Source: an uncultured Erysipelotrichaceae bacterium
GTDB lineage: Bacteria > Bacillota_I > Bacilli_A > Erysipelotrichales > Erysipelotrichaceae
DNA: 64,000 nucleotides
Assembly: GCA_944325255.1 (NCBI GenBank)
Contig: CALUZH010000010.1
Coordinates: forward strand, 61,235 to 125,234
Direction: 5' to 3'
Below the pieces are notes generated by a model that made no database searches, had not been told where the DNA came from, and saw only the letters and a list, made by a program, of their open reading frames with translations. Position 1 is the stretch's first letter, and each line of letters starts with the position of its first letter. The position numbers and the translations under genes were made by a program. Below are positions 56,420 through 64,000 of the stretch, in pieces.

Positions 56420-57273
56420 GACTTATCCCTCAATTCCCGGTGTTTCTTGTAACAAAGATAACGATCTTTATAATGTTCATAAAGATAATTGGTAATACTG
56501 ACGGAACGATGCTGGCCACCCGTGCAGCCGACGCAAACCGTCAAGTGCCTTTTCTCTTCCTTGGCATCATAAAACTTAAAGGTATAATCAAGATAGGCTA
56601 AAAGATATTTAAGATATTCGCTTGTCGCATCCTTTTTCATGACATAGTCATAAACTTCTTGGTCATTGCCGCTTTTGTTGCGCAACTCTTCAATATAATA
56701 AGGATTATCTAAAAAACGGACATCAAAAACCAAGTCGGCATCGCCGGGAACTCCGTTTTTAAAACCGAAAGAGACAAAAGAAACCGAAAAATTCAAAAAA
56801 TCATCATACTTTAAAAGTTTATCTAAGGTCGCTTTATGATCGCCTAAGGATAATTTGGAGGTATCGATGACCAGGGTATTGGGCTTCGTCAATTTAGCCA
56901 AAAGCTCTTTTTCATAAGCTATAGCTTCTTCCAAAGTATTGGCTCGATTAGAAACCAAAAGCGGATGAACCCTTCTGGTAAACTTATAGCGATTGATGAT
57001 AACCTCGCTGGCGGCATCCAAAAGAATAATTTGGACATCGACATTGGAATTATTTAAAAGCTGATAATAACGACTCAAATTATCCAGAGAAATAGTAATG
57101 GCTACCCGGTCATAGCGGGAAGATGTATCACCGGCAATAAGTTCCAAAAGATTGGGCAAAAGCTCAATCGGAAATTGGTCCATACATAAATAACCCATAT
57201 CTTCAAGAATATTGGAAGCCGTCGTCTTGCCGGCCCCCGATACTCCGCTTATCAATAGCAAACGTTTTGGCAT
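56416..57273 (-). CDS. rapZ: RNase adapter / nucleotide-binding protein RapZ (YvcJ)
   Basis: 285 residues. P-loop GVSGAGKTT near the start, the conserved SFGFKNGVPGDADLVFDVRF stretch in the middle and CTGGQHRSVSI near the end. In E. coli RapZ controls amino-sugar synthesis by guiding RNase E; in Bacillus YvcJ binds and hydrolyses GTP. AAGGAG precedes the ATG and a TATAAT box lies about 20 bases upstream. Head of a run of ten closely packed genes that ends with the sugar ABC transporter. Confidence 0.95.
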   Translation of the reverse strand: MPKRLLLISGVSGAGKTTASNILEDMGYLCMDQFPIELLPNLLELIAGDTSSRYDRVAITISLDNLSRYYQLLNNSNVDVQIILLDAASEVIINRYKFTRRVHPLLVSNRANTLEEAIAYEKELLAKLTKPNTLVIDTSKLSLGDHKATLDKLLKYDDFLNFSVSFVSFGFKNGVPGDADLVFDVRFLDNPYYIEELRNKSGNDQEVYDYVMKKDATSEYLKYLLAYLDYTFKFYDAKEEKRHLTVCVGCTGGQHRSVSITNYLYEHYKDRYLCYKKHRELRDKS

Positions 57274-57315
57274 ATTAACTCCTTTTTTTGTATTATAGCA
57301 TACCTAAACATGATT

Positions 57316-57526
57316 AAAGGACCGTTTCTAACGGTCCCCTTATCAATCCCCTTTTCCCCGACCCTGGTAAGAAAAGTCAATGTCCGGTAATAAAAATAAA
57401 TCATCAATTATGCCCATATGCCCAATCGGGACCTTACGATTAAATGGGAGTTGACCCTGCACCTGTCCTTAGGTGTGACCATCGCAACTTCCGCTGTTGC
57501 CGCGTGACATTCGCACCTTATCTTAC
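57316..57526 (-). ncRNA. Candidate structured RNA of unknown family
   Basis: Between rapZ and the DIP1984 gene. On the minus strand the ends fold together: GTAAGA (57521-57526) with TCTTAC (57367-57372), AAG with CTT, AATGTC (57506-57511) with GACATT (57379-57384). Inside are hairpins GCAAC/GTTGC (57484-57500), CACCT/AGGTG (57460-57475) and AATCG/CGATT (57424-57441). A GGACCGTT/AACGGTCC hairpin plus TTT (57316-57337) follows as a terminator. Motifs of RNase P, SRP RNA, tmRNA, T-box or common riboswitches were not found. Direction and boundaries are inferred. Confidence 0.5.
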
Positions 57527-57538
57527 TACCTGCTTAAT

Positions 57539-57994
57539 TTATTCTATTAAATCAAAATACCAGTTGGCCGCTTGAATCTTATTGTCCAAAAGGCGGAGCT
57601 CTTTAGCGTACTTATCGATTTCTTTTTGCCATGCGGCAACATCAATAGCCGCTTTAATTTTAATTTCACTGCCCCTGGCCCGATAATTCATCTCGGAAGC
57701 TTCGTTTACAATATCACGATAGCTGGCAATTTTCAAAACCAGCATATCTCTTCTAGCCAAAAGGCTGGTGAGGCTTTCTCCTTCGATTTCGATAGCGGCA
57801 TTGCTTAAATTGATTTTCGTAATCAATTCCTGCAAACGCAAGATATCGCCATCCAGTTCCTTTTTAAGTTTTGCAGGATCTTCTAAGGTCTTTTCGCCAT
57901 CCTGAACCAAGACATTATTGCTAAGACGTTTTTTCAATTGGGCAATGCGACGATTAAGGTCGGCCCTTTCTTGCAAACATTCGGCTAATTTCAT
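57539..57994 (-). CDS. DIP1984-family protein
   Basis: 151 residues, highly helical and coiled-coil-like: RADLNRRIAQLKKRLSNNVL, then LKKELDGDILRLQELITKIN and YRARGSEIKIKAAIDVAAWQ. This is the DIP1984 (septicolysin-like) family of short Gram-positive proteins; biochemical function not established. The ATG overlaps the gpmI stop by 4 bp, so it is coupled to gpmI. Confidence 0.8.
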   Translation of the reverse strand: MKLAECLQERADLNRRIAQLKKRLSNNVLVQDGEKTLEDPAKLKKELDGDILRLQELITKINLSNAAIEIEGESLTSLLARRDMLVLKIASYRDIVNEASEMNYRARGSEIKIKAAIDVAAWQKEIDKYAKELRLLDNKIQAANWYFDLIE

Positions 57995-59568
57995 TTTTTC
58001 TCTACCATACTTTCATTCCATACTTCCGGAATCTTTAAATCCAAAAGATCAAAGATGGTGGCGGCGATATTGCTGAGGCCAAAATCACCGTCTTTCAAGT
58101 CTATATCATCATTATTATAGATGATAAAAGGTACCGGATTTAAGGTATGCGAAGTCTTGGCTTTGATCGGAGCATCCGGATTTTTCCGCTTTTCATACAT
58201 TTCATCGGCATTGCCATGGTCGGCCGTTACAATAAGGGTCATATCATATTTCTTGCAGGCCTCCATGATGCGTTTTAAACAAAGGTCAACACTCTCCATA
58301 CCGATAATCGTTGCCTCATAATTACCGGTATGTCCGACCATATCGCCATTAGGGAAGTTGATGCGATAAAATTGATAATCACCCTCAGCCATCGCTTTCA
58401 GCAAGGCATCGGTGATTTCCGCGGCTTTCATCCATGGCCTTTGGTCAAAAGGAACAACATCGCTGGCAATTTCTTCCCAGGTTTCCAATTCCTGAGAGAA
58501 CTTCTCGGAACGATTGCCGTTCCAGAAATAAGTCACATGGCCAAATTTTTGGGTTTCCGACAAGGCATAGGATTTAATACCATATTTAACCAAATATTCC
58601 GACATGGTATCCTTGATGGCCGGCGAATTTACTAAATAATGTTCAGGAATATGCAAGTCTCCGTCATATTCCAGCATGCCGGCATAAAATACCTCCGGTC
58701 GATGGCCCCGGTCAAAATACGGGAAGTCATCAAGATCAAAGGCCTTGGATATTTCGATCGCCCGATCACCCCGGAAATTAAATAAAATAACGGCATCGTG
58801 GTCATTAATTAAACCTAGAGGTTTATCTTCTTCATCAACGATCACAAATTCTCTTAAATCCTGATCGTTGACGCCAAGTTCTTGCCGATATGTTTCAATG
58901 GCTTCACTGGCTGATTTAAACTTGCGGCCGATACCGTGAACATGGCAATCATAGCCCCGTTTAACCATATCCCAATCAGCTTCATAACGGTCCATGGTAA
59001 TATACATTCTGCCGCCGCCCGAAGCGATTCGGGCATCAAAATTATCGTCATTTAAACGACTCATAAATTCTTCAATATCGGCAATATAAGTCAAACCTGA
59101 AGTTTCCGGCACATCACGGCCATCCATCAAAACATGCAGGCGGACTTTTCGGACACCCTCATTTTTAGCTTCCTGCATTAAGGCCTTTAAGTGATTGATA
59201 TGGGAATGAACATTGCCGTCAGACAAAAGACCCAAAAAATGCAAGGTATGGTCCTTACTGAAAGCGACGGCTTTTTTCCAGGTATCACTTGCAAAAATAT
59301 GTCCTGAGGCAATCGACTCATTTACCAATTTAGCTCCCTGGGCATAGATTTGACCGCAACCCATGGCATTATGGCCGACTTCGCTGTTACCCATATCACC
59401 GTCACTTGGTAGGCCCACCGCCGTACCTGAAGCCTTAATGGCCAAATGCGGACAATTATTCATCAAATAATCAAGATTGGGCGTGTAGGCATTTTTAACG
59501 GCATTGCCTTCAGTATTTTCGCTTAAGCCCACACCGTCCATAATTACTAATACTACTGGTTTTTTCAT
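57991..59568 (-). CDS. gpmI: 2,3-bisphosphoglycerate-independent phosphoglycerate mutase
   Basis: Glycolytic Mn-dependent mutase of the alkaline phosphatase superfamily, 525 residues. VLVIMDGVG (metal Asp), MGNSEVGHNAMG (catalytic Ser), DGRDVPETSG, and the second metal site TADHGNADEM with KTSHTLNPVPF. The ATG at 59568 follows AAAGGAG; the open frame upstream overlaps upp and is not family-like. Lies 10 bp after upp. Confidence 0.96.
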   Translation of the reverse strand: MKKPVVLVIMDGVGLSENTEGNAVKNAYTPNLDYLMNNCPHLAIKASGTAVGLPSDGDMGNSEVGHNAMGCGQIYAQGAKLVNESIASGHIFASDTWKKAVAFSKDHTLHFLGLLSDGNVHSHINHLKALMQEAKNEGVRKVRLHVLMDGRDVPETSGLTYIADIEEFMSRLNDDNFDARIASGGGRMYITMDRYEADWDMVKRGYDCHVHGIGRKFKSASEAIETYRQELGVNDQDLREFVIVDEEDKPLGLINDHDAVILFNFRGDRAIEISKAFDLDDFPYFDRGHRPEVFYAGMLEYDGDLHIPEHYLVNSPAIKDTMSEYLVKYGIKSYALSETQKFGHVTYFWNGNRSEKFSQELETWEEIASDVVPFDQRPWMKAAEITDALLKAMAEGDYQFYRINFPNGDMVGHTGNYEATIIGMESVDLCLKRIMEACKKYDMTLIVTADHGNADEMYEKRKNPDAPIKAKTSHTLNPVPFIIYNNDDIDLKDGDFGLSNIAATIFDLLDLKIPEVWNESMVEKK

Positions 59569-59578
59569 ACTTTCTCCT

Positions 59579-60199
59579 TTACTTGGTACCGAATATCCGA
59601 TCCCCGGCATCGCCAAGACCCGGTACAATATAACCCTTTTCATTCAAATGATCGTCCAGGGCCGCCAAATAGATATCGACATCCGGATGGGCTTCTTCAA
59701 TTGTTTTTACCCCTTCCGGTGCCCCAACCAAACATACCAGCTTAATATTTTTGGCTCCACGCTTTTTTATCATATCAATTGCCGCCTTGGCACTGCCTCC
59801 CGTCGCCAGCATCGGATCCAAGACCAGATTGATGGCCTCATCAAGATTATCCGGAAACTTGGCAAAATATTCATGGGGTTCTAAAGTTTCTTCGTCACGA
59901 TATAAGCCGATAAAGCCGACTTTAGCGGTCGGTATCAAATCATTGATGCCGTTAACCAAGCCCAAACCGGCTCGCAGAATCGGAATTAAAACGATATCGT
60001 TTTGCAGTTCATAAGTATGACAAATACCTACCGGTGTTTCTACCGTTACCGGTTTTAGTGGCAAGTCCCGACAAACTTCATAAGCCATCAAACCGGCAAT
60101 TTCATCAAGATTTTGTTTAAAATCTTTCGTTTTGGTCTCTTTATTGCGCATTTGCGTCAATTTATGCGTAATTAAGGGATGATTTAAAATGCTGATCAT
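59579..60199 (-). CDS. upp: Uracil phosphoribosyltransferase
   Basis: Pyrimidine salvage enzyme (206 residues) making UMP from uracil and [23 protein letters not shown], the PRPP loop [11 protein letters not shown] and the uracil-binding [26 protein letters not shown] segment are complete. ATG at 60199 behind GAAGAGGAG. First gene of upp-gpmI-DIP1984. Confidence 0.96.
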   Translation of the reverse strand: MISILNHPLITHKLTQMRNKETKTKDFKQNLDEIAGLMAYEVCRDLPLKPVTVETPVGICHTYELQNDIVLIPILRAGLGLVNGINDLIPTAKVGFIGLYRDEETLEPHEYFAKFPDNLDEAINLVLDPMLATGGSAKAAIDMIKKRGAKNIKLVCLVGAPEGVKTIEEAHPDVDIYLAALDDHLNEKGYIVPGLGDAGDRIFGTK

Positions 60200-60239
60200 T
60201 ATTATATTCTCCTCTTCCTTTATTCTAGCATAAAGCACT

Positions 60240-60267
60240 AAAAAAGCTCCAAATCTGATTTGGAGCT
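60240..60267 (-). terminator. Terminator of nrdD
   Basis: AGCTCCAAAT / ATTTGGAGCT stem and TTTTTT on the minus strand. Confidence 0.9.
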
Positions 60268-60273
60268 CACGTC

Positions 60274-62628
60274 TTAATGACGCATATAATTTTCAATTTC
60301 TTTAAGACCGGATAAGACCCGATAATCATCACCTTCAAAAACGACCAAGCTCGGTGCTGCCATGACTTTATAATCATCGACAAGTTCCGGCTTTTCTCCG
60401 GCATCAATCTTTTCAAAAGGAATATCCTTAGCTGTCAATTCCTTTTCGACAAGCCGACAATTAGGACAGGTCTTGGTGGTAAAAAGTAGGGATACCTTGG
60501 TTTTTTTATCGACCTTGACGGTAATCTCATGAAGGTCTTCGGCTTTAAAGATCTTTTCTCCGAAATTATATTCTTTGCGGTCGGCAAATTCTTTGGTCTT
60601 ACCGTCATTCCAGTTTTGTACCGGGCGATAGTAGCCAGTAATTCTTGACCAAACTTCCGTCTTTTTACCGCAGATCGGACATTCATATTTTTCCCCGGCA
60701 ATATATCCATGGTCTTCACAAATAGAATAAGTCGGTGAAATCGTATAGTAAGGCAAACGATAGTGGTCGGAAATCTTTTTAACCAAGGTCGCTGCTGCCT
60801 GCCAATCCGGCAACTTTTCGCCTAAAAAGACATGGAAGACCGTACCGGAAGTATAAAGGGTCTGTAATTCATCCTGGACATCCAAGGCGGTAAAGACATC
60901 TTCGGTATAGCCAACCGGCAAATGTGAAGAGTTGGTATAATATGGCGTCTCTCCGGATTTGGAAGCAGTGACAATATCCGGATATAATTCGACATCATGT
61001 TTAGCCAAACGATAGGCTGTCGATTCAGCCGGGGTCGCTTCAAGATTAAATAAGGCACCGTATTTTTCCTGATAAATAATAAGGCGGTCACGCATATGAA
61101 CCAAAACATCCTTGGCAAATTTTTGGGTTTCTTCATGCGTTAAATCGGCCTTGAGCCAAGAAGCATTTAAACCGGCTTCATTCATACCGACAATACCGAT
61201 GGTCGAGAAGTGGTTATTGAAGGTACCCAAGTAGCGTTTGGTATAAGGATATAAACCACCTTCCAAAAGTTTCGAAATAACTTCTCTTTTCATATGCAAA
61301 GAGCGGGCGGCGATATCCATCATATGATCCAAACGTTCAAAGAATTCTTCTTTAGTCTTGCTTAAATAGGCAATACGCGGAAGATTGATTGTCACAACGC
61401 CGATTGAACCGGTACTTTCTCCGCTGCCGAAGTAACCGCCGGATTTCTTGCGCAACTCTCTTAAATCAAGACGCAAACGGCAGCACATCGAACGAATGTC
61501 ACTCGGCTTCATGTCACTGTTGACATAATTGGAGAAATAAGGGGTTCCATATTTCGCTGTAAGTTCAAATAATAAGCGATTATTTTCATTATCGGACCAA
61601 TCAAAGTCCTTAGTAATGGAATAGGTCGGAATCGGATATTGGAAGCCTCGGCCATCGGCGTCCCCTTCCAGCATAACCTCAATAAAGGCCTTGTTGACCA
61701 TATCCATTTCCTTCTTGCAGTCTTTATACTTAAAGTCGGTTTCTTTGCCGCCGACAATACAATATTGTTCAGCTAAGTCTTCCGGCACCGTCCAATCCAA
61801 GGTAATATTGGAAAAAGGTGCCTGGGTACCCCAACGGGAAGGGGTATTTACGCCATAGACAAAGGACTCAATGCAATGTTTGACACTTTCGTAGTCCAGA
61901 TTGTCAACTTTGACAAAAGGAGCCAAATAAGTATCGAAAGAGGAGAAGGCCTGAGCTCCGGCCCATTCATTCTGCATGATACCTAAGAAATTGACCATTT
62001 GGTTACAAAGCGAGGCTAGGTGACGAGCCGGTTTAGAGGTAATCTTACCTCTTACTCCACCCAAGCCTTCCTGCAAGAGCTGCTTCAAAGACCAGCCGGC
62101 ACAATAACCGGTAAGCATAGAAAGATCATGCAGATGGATGTCACCGCTGCGGTGGGCGTCGGCAATTTCCCGATCATAAATCTCCGATAACCAATAATTA
62201 GCCGTAATTGCTCCGCTGTTTGAAAGAATCAAACCGCCTACCGAATAAGTGACCGTAGAATTCTCTTTGACCCGCCAATCGGAAAGATTGACATAGGAAT
62301 CGACAAGTTTCTTATAGTCCAACATTGTGGATTCAATATTCCGGGCCTTTTCCCGCTGTTTACGATAGAGAATATAATTCTTGGCTACCTGATCATAACC
62401 GGTATTAACCAAGGTTGTTTCCACGCTGTCTTGAATATCTTCGACAGAAATTTTGCCGTCTTTGATCTTCTTTTGAAATTCAGCTGTTACTCGTAAAGCT
62501 AAATTATCGATAATTAAAGGATGCGATTCGATGCCTTCCGTGGCATCGAAAGCCTTAGTAATGGCATTTTTGATTTTATTCAAATCAAAGTCGACAAGGC
62601 GACCGTCACGTCGAATAACCCGATACAT
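60274..62628 (-). CDS. nrdD: Anaerobic ribonucleoside-triphosphate reductase with fused C-terminal glutaredoxin-like domain
   Basis: Class III glycyl-radical RNR, 784 residues, makes deoxynucleotides without oxygen. Order: N-terminal ATP-cone ([18 protein letters not shown], about 1-90), catalytic barrel, zinc site ([12 protein letters not shown]), glycyl-radical loop ([12 protein letters not shown]) and, from about residue 703, a thioredoxin-fold domain with CPNC at 721-724 and the cis-Pro region AAPSLVVF. The fused redoxin suggests disulfide-dependent rather than formate-dependent reduction. Its activase is encoded 3 bp upstream. Confidence 0.95.
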   Translation of the reverse strand: MYRVIRRDGRLVDFDLNKIKNAITKAFDATEGIESHPLIIDNLALRVTAEFQKKIKDGKISVEDIQDSVETTLVNTGYDQVAKNYILYRKQREKARNIESTMLDYKKLVDSYVNLSDWRVKENSTVTYSVGGLILSNSGAITANYWLSEIYDREIADAHRSGDIHLHDLSMLTGYCAGWSLKQLLQEGLGGVRGKITSKPARHLASLCNQMVNFLGIMQNEWAGAQAFSSFDTYLAPFVKVDNLDYESVKHCIESFVYGVNTPSRWGTQAPFSNITLDWTVPEDLAEQYCIVGGKETDFKYKDCKKEMDMVNKAFIEVMLEGDADGRGFQYPIPTYSITKDFDWSDNENNRLLFELTAKYGTPYFSNYVNSDMKPSDIRSMCCRLRLDLRELRKKSGGYFGSGESTGSIGVVTINLPRIAYLSKTKEEFFERLDHMMDIAARSLHMKREVISKLLEGGLYPYTKRYLGTFNNHFSTIGIVGMNEAGLNASWLKADLTHEETQKFAKDVLVHMRDRLIIYQEKYGALFNLEATPAESTAYRLAKHDVELYPDIVTASKSGETPYYTNSSHLPVGYTEDVFTALDVQDELQTLYTSGTVFHVFLGEKLPDWQAAATLVKKISDHYRLPYYTISPTYSICEDHGYIAGEKYECPICGKKTEVWSRITGYYRPVQNWNDGKTKEFADRKEYNFGEKIFKAEDLHEITVKVDKKTKVSLLFTTKTCPNCRLVEKELTAKDIPFEKIDAGEKPELVDDYKVMAAPSLVVFEGDDYRVLSGLKEIENYMRH

Positions 62629-62631
62629 AAA

Positions 62632-63777
62632 CTATTCCTCCCCGCGTATTTGCGTATTTTCCACATATGGAAGTGCTGCTTTTTTAGCTTTTATAAGTTC
62701 TTCATGACTTAAAGGATGAAGTCCTTTTTGGATAACTTTGTCACGATCGACAAAATTTTGCAGATAATAAGCTTTCGCTCCCTTAATTCTTTGGGCAATC
62801 TTAGCAACATCGCTTATATCATGAAATTCCTTTACCAAGGTTGTCCTGAATTCATAATCTATCTTTCCCTTTAAAAGATAATCGATACTTTGATCAATGG
62901 CGGTCATATCGACATTGTCAACGCCTACCGTAAGCGGATATTTTTCCTTAATATTTTTAATATCCATGGCTACATAATCAATTAATCCTTCCTCTATTAA
63001 GGCCTTTAAAGCGTTAAAATAAGAGCCGTTAGTATCCAATTTAATAAGATAACCCATATCTTTTAAACGTCGCATAAAGGTCTTAAGATGGCGATTTAAA
63101 AGGGGTTCCCCACCGGTAATACAGACACCGTCAAGAAGCTTGCGCCGCTTTTTAAAAAATTCCTCCAAATAATCAATATCAAGGGGACTGGCTCCCTCAT
63201 CCAAGAAAACTAAATCCCGATTGTGACAAAAGGGACAACGGAAGTTACAGCCACCCGTAAATAAGGTTGAAGCCACCTTGCCCGGATAATCCAATAGCGT
63301 ACATTTTTGAAAGCCGTAAAACTTCATTTCGCTATCGACCATATGAAGGCCCTCATATTCTTTAGCTCTTTTACATATCGCCGCATTAGCTTCAATGAAA
63401 GCTTGTTTTTCCTGAGCACTTAAATCTTGACTTAAATAATTCCACCGCTCTTGGCGAATGGCATATAGCTTTAAGATAATCTCTTGTGTCTTGGCAGTGG
63501 TATATAATTTTTTTACCCGTCGGTCTTCGCTGCTCACTTCGACTTCTACATAACCAGATTCTTCAAGCTTTTGAATACTTTTAGTGACACTGCCCTTATC
63601 AAAGTAGGCCCCTTCGGCCAAGGCATTCATGGCAATGCCCTCATGTTCATAGATTTCAATAAGGAAGATAAGCTGGGCATAACCCAAACCATATTTAGCC
63701 AAAACATCATCAAAATAGCGTTGATTGGCCCTGAATAAGATCGATGTATCAATAGTAAAGTAAGATTTTTCGCTCAT
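62632..63777 (-). CDS. MarR-type regulator fused to anaerobic RNR activase (radical SAM, NrdG2-like)
   Basis: 381 residues in one frame. Residues about 1-145 are a MarR winged-helix domain (GLGYAQLIFLIEIYEHEGI; recognition part DKGSVTKSIQKLEESGYV; wing VSSEDRRVKKLYTT). Residues about 151-381 are an NrdG2-type activase: FYGFQKCTLLDYPGKVAS, the [4Fe-4S]/SAM motif Cys177-Cys181-Cys184 in GGCNFRCPFCHN, GGEPLLN and later VDMTAIDQSIDYLL. The activase installs the glycyl radical in NrdD. The MarR part faces a perfect palindrome in the promoter, implying autoregulation of the nrd operon. Confidence 0.93.
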   Translation of the reverse strand: MSEKSYFTIDTSILFRANQRYFDDVLAKYGLGYAQLIFLIEIYEHEGIAMNALAEGAYFDKGSVTKSIQKLEESGYVEVEVSSEDRRVKKLYTTAKTQEIILKLYAIRQERWNYLSQDLSAQEKQAFIEANAAICKRAKEYEGLHMVDSEMKFYGFQKCTLLDYPGKVASTLFTGGCNFRCPFCHNRDLVFLDEGASPLDIDYLEEFFKKRRKLLDGVCITGGEPLLNRHLKTFMRRLKDMGYLIKLDTNGSYFNALKALIEEGLIDYVAMDIKNIKEKYPLTVGVDNVDMTAIDQSIDYLLKGKIDYEFRTTLVKEFHDISDVAKIAQRIKGAKAYYLQNFVDRDKVIQKGLHPLSHEELIKAKKAALPYVENTQIRGEE

Positions 63778-63796
63778 ATTTTTCTTCCTTATACTT

Positions 63797-63829
63797 AGTA
63801 TAACGGAATTAGTTGAATTTTCAACTAAT
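63797..63829 (-). promoter_or_regulatory. nrd promoter with MarR-type palindromic operator
   Basis: -35 TTGAAA (63819-63824), 16-bp spacer, -10 TATACT (63797-63802). A 22-bp inverted repeat at 63808-63829, arms ATTAGTTGAA / TTCAACTAAT around a 2-bp centre, covers the -35 box. Confidence 0.85.
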
Positions 63830-63843
63830 ATGCAGAAAATAAT

Positions 63844-63870
63844 AAAAAAAACCCCTACATATTGTAGGGG
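63844..63870 (-). terminator. Terminator of the rRNA operon
   Basis: CCCCTACA / TGTAGGGG stem followed by eight T on the minus strand, just after the 5S rRNA. Confidence 0.92.
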
Positions 63871-63874
63871 CTAT

Positions 63875-63984
63875 TACCCGGCAACGTGCTTGATTTGCGA
63901 ATAATCACTATGCTCGCCGATGAAGTGCTTAACTTCTGGGTTCGGGATGGGACCAGGTGTGACCACTTCTCCAAAGTCACCGGA
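63875..63984 (-). rRNA. rrf: 5S ribosomal RNA
   Basis: Complete 5S: terminal helix CCGGTGAC (63976-63983) with GTTGCCGG (63878-63885), and the conserved GGTCACACCTGGTCCCAT and CCCGAACCCAGAAGTTAAG segments. The 23S and 16S genes should lie beyond the window edge. Confidence 0.96.
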
Positions 63985-64000
63985 TCTTTGAAAGAACTTC

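Noticed and set aside
57460..57482. Resemblance of AGGTGTGACC to 5S rRNA helix III
   Set aside because: Only about ten bases match and the rest of the 5S core is missing.
57310..57538. Possible RNase P RNA, SRP RNA, tmRNA, T-box or lysine riboswitch
   Set aside because: The hallmark sequences (GAGGAAAGTC, GGAAGGAAGCAGC, tmRNA acceptor ends, T-box GGTGG-x-ACCGCG, lysine-box GCCGAAG) are absent; only a short AGGTGCGA match to the lysine type was seen. Kept as an unknown RNA.

Overview
The window is chromosomal DNA of a low-GC Gram-positive bacterium. The gene set (ylxB/ybxB-type methyltransferase between rplL and rpoB, rapZ-yvcK-whiA, L10 leader, tRNA-Trp T-box, anaerobic class III ribonucleotide reductase, glycogen phosphorylase plus pullulanase) fits an anaerobic Bacillota (Firmicutes) species. 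Features such as an Asn in the rifampicin pocket of RpoB, as in Mollicutes, make an Erysipelotrichia-like host the best guess; this assignment is inference, not proof. Gene density is high, most genes lie on the minus strand, and many neighbours overlap by 4-10 bp. No IS element, prophage or CRISPR array was seen.

Layout. 1-6.6 kb: end of a flavoprotein gene, an HtrA protease, an EF-G paralogue with an ankyrin protein, a YgjP-like protein with DegV, and a dCMP-type deaminase. 6.7-7.9 kb: a HicAB toxin-antitoxin module between two 43-bp direct repeats, then tRNA-His. 7.9-16.9 kb: PcrA helicase, RNA modification enzymes, a VanY-like protein without its metal ligands, a patatin, MntP, cardiolipin synthase. 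16.9-19.9 kb: an SPFH / zinc-ribbon / TPM trio resembling Bacillus subtilis YdjI-YdjG-YdjH. 19.9-22.7 kb: rarA and an alanine-type symporter. 22.8-35.5 kb: rpoB, rpoC, rplJ and rplL, bracketed by two paralogous secreted proteins driven by promoters with poly-G spacers. 35.8-45.5 kb: gapA, pulA-glgP, ispG, a T-box-controlled trpBA pair and a ZIP transporter. 45.7-48.1 kb: a decayed third secreted paralogue and a lipoprotein. 48.2-57.3 kb: a ten-gene run rapZ-yvcK-whiA-...-FRG-sugar ABC transporter. 57.3-60.2 kb: a structured RNA candidate, a DIP1984 protein, gpmI and upp. 60.3-63.8 kb: nrdD with a C-terminal glutaredoxin domain and an activase fused to a MarR repressor. The window ends in a 5S rRNA (minus strand), the tail of an rRNA operon lying beyond the edge.

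The most interesting signals are: (1) a family of secreted proteins sharing a four-cysteine, EF-hand-like C-terminal module, with poly-G tracts placed exactly between -35 and -10, which suggests phase-variable expression; (2) a tryptophan-starvation-controlled trpBA pair whose TrpA has lost both catalytic acids and its phosphate-binding residues, suggesting indole salvage; (3) a MarR-NrdG fusion that faces a perfect palindrome in its own promoter; (4) six genes whose start codon lies exactly six bases after a -10 box with no Shine-Dalgarno sequence, implying leaderless mRNAs; (5) an unidentified folded RNA at 57.3-57.5 kb; and (6) HicAB between direct repeats next to tRNA-His.
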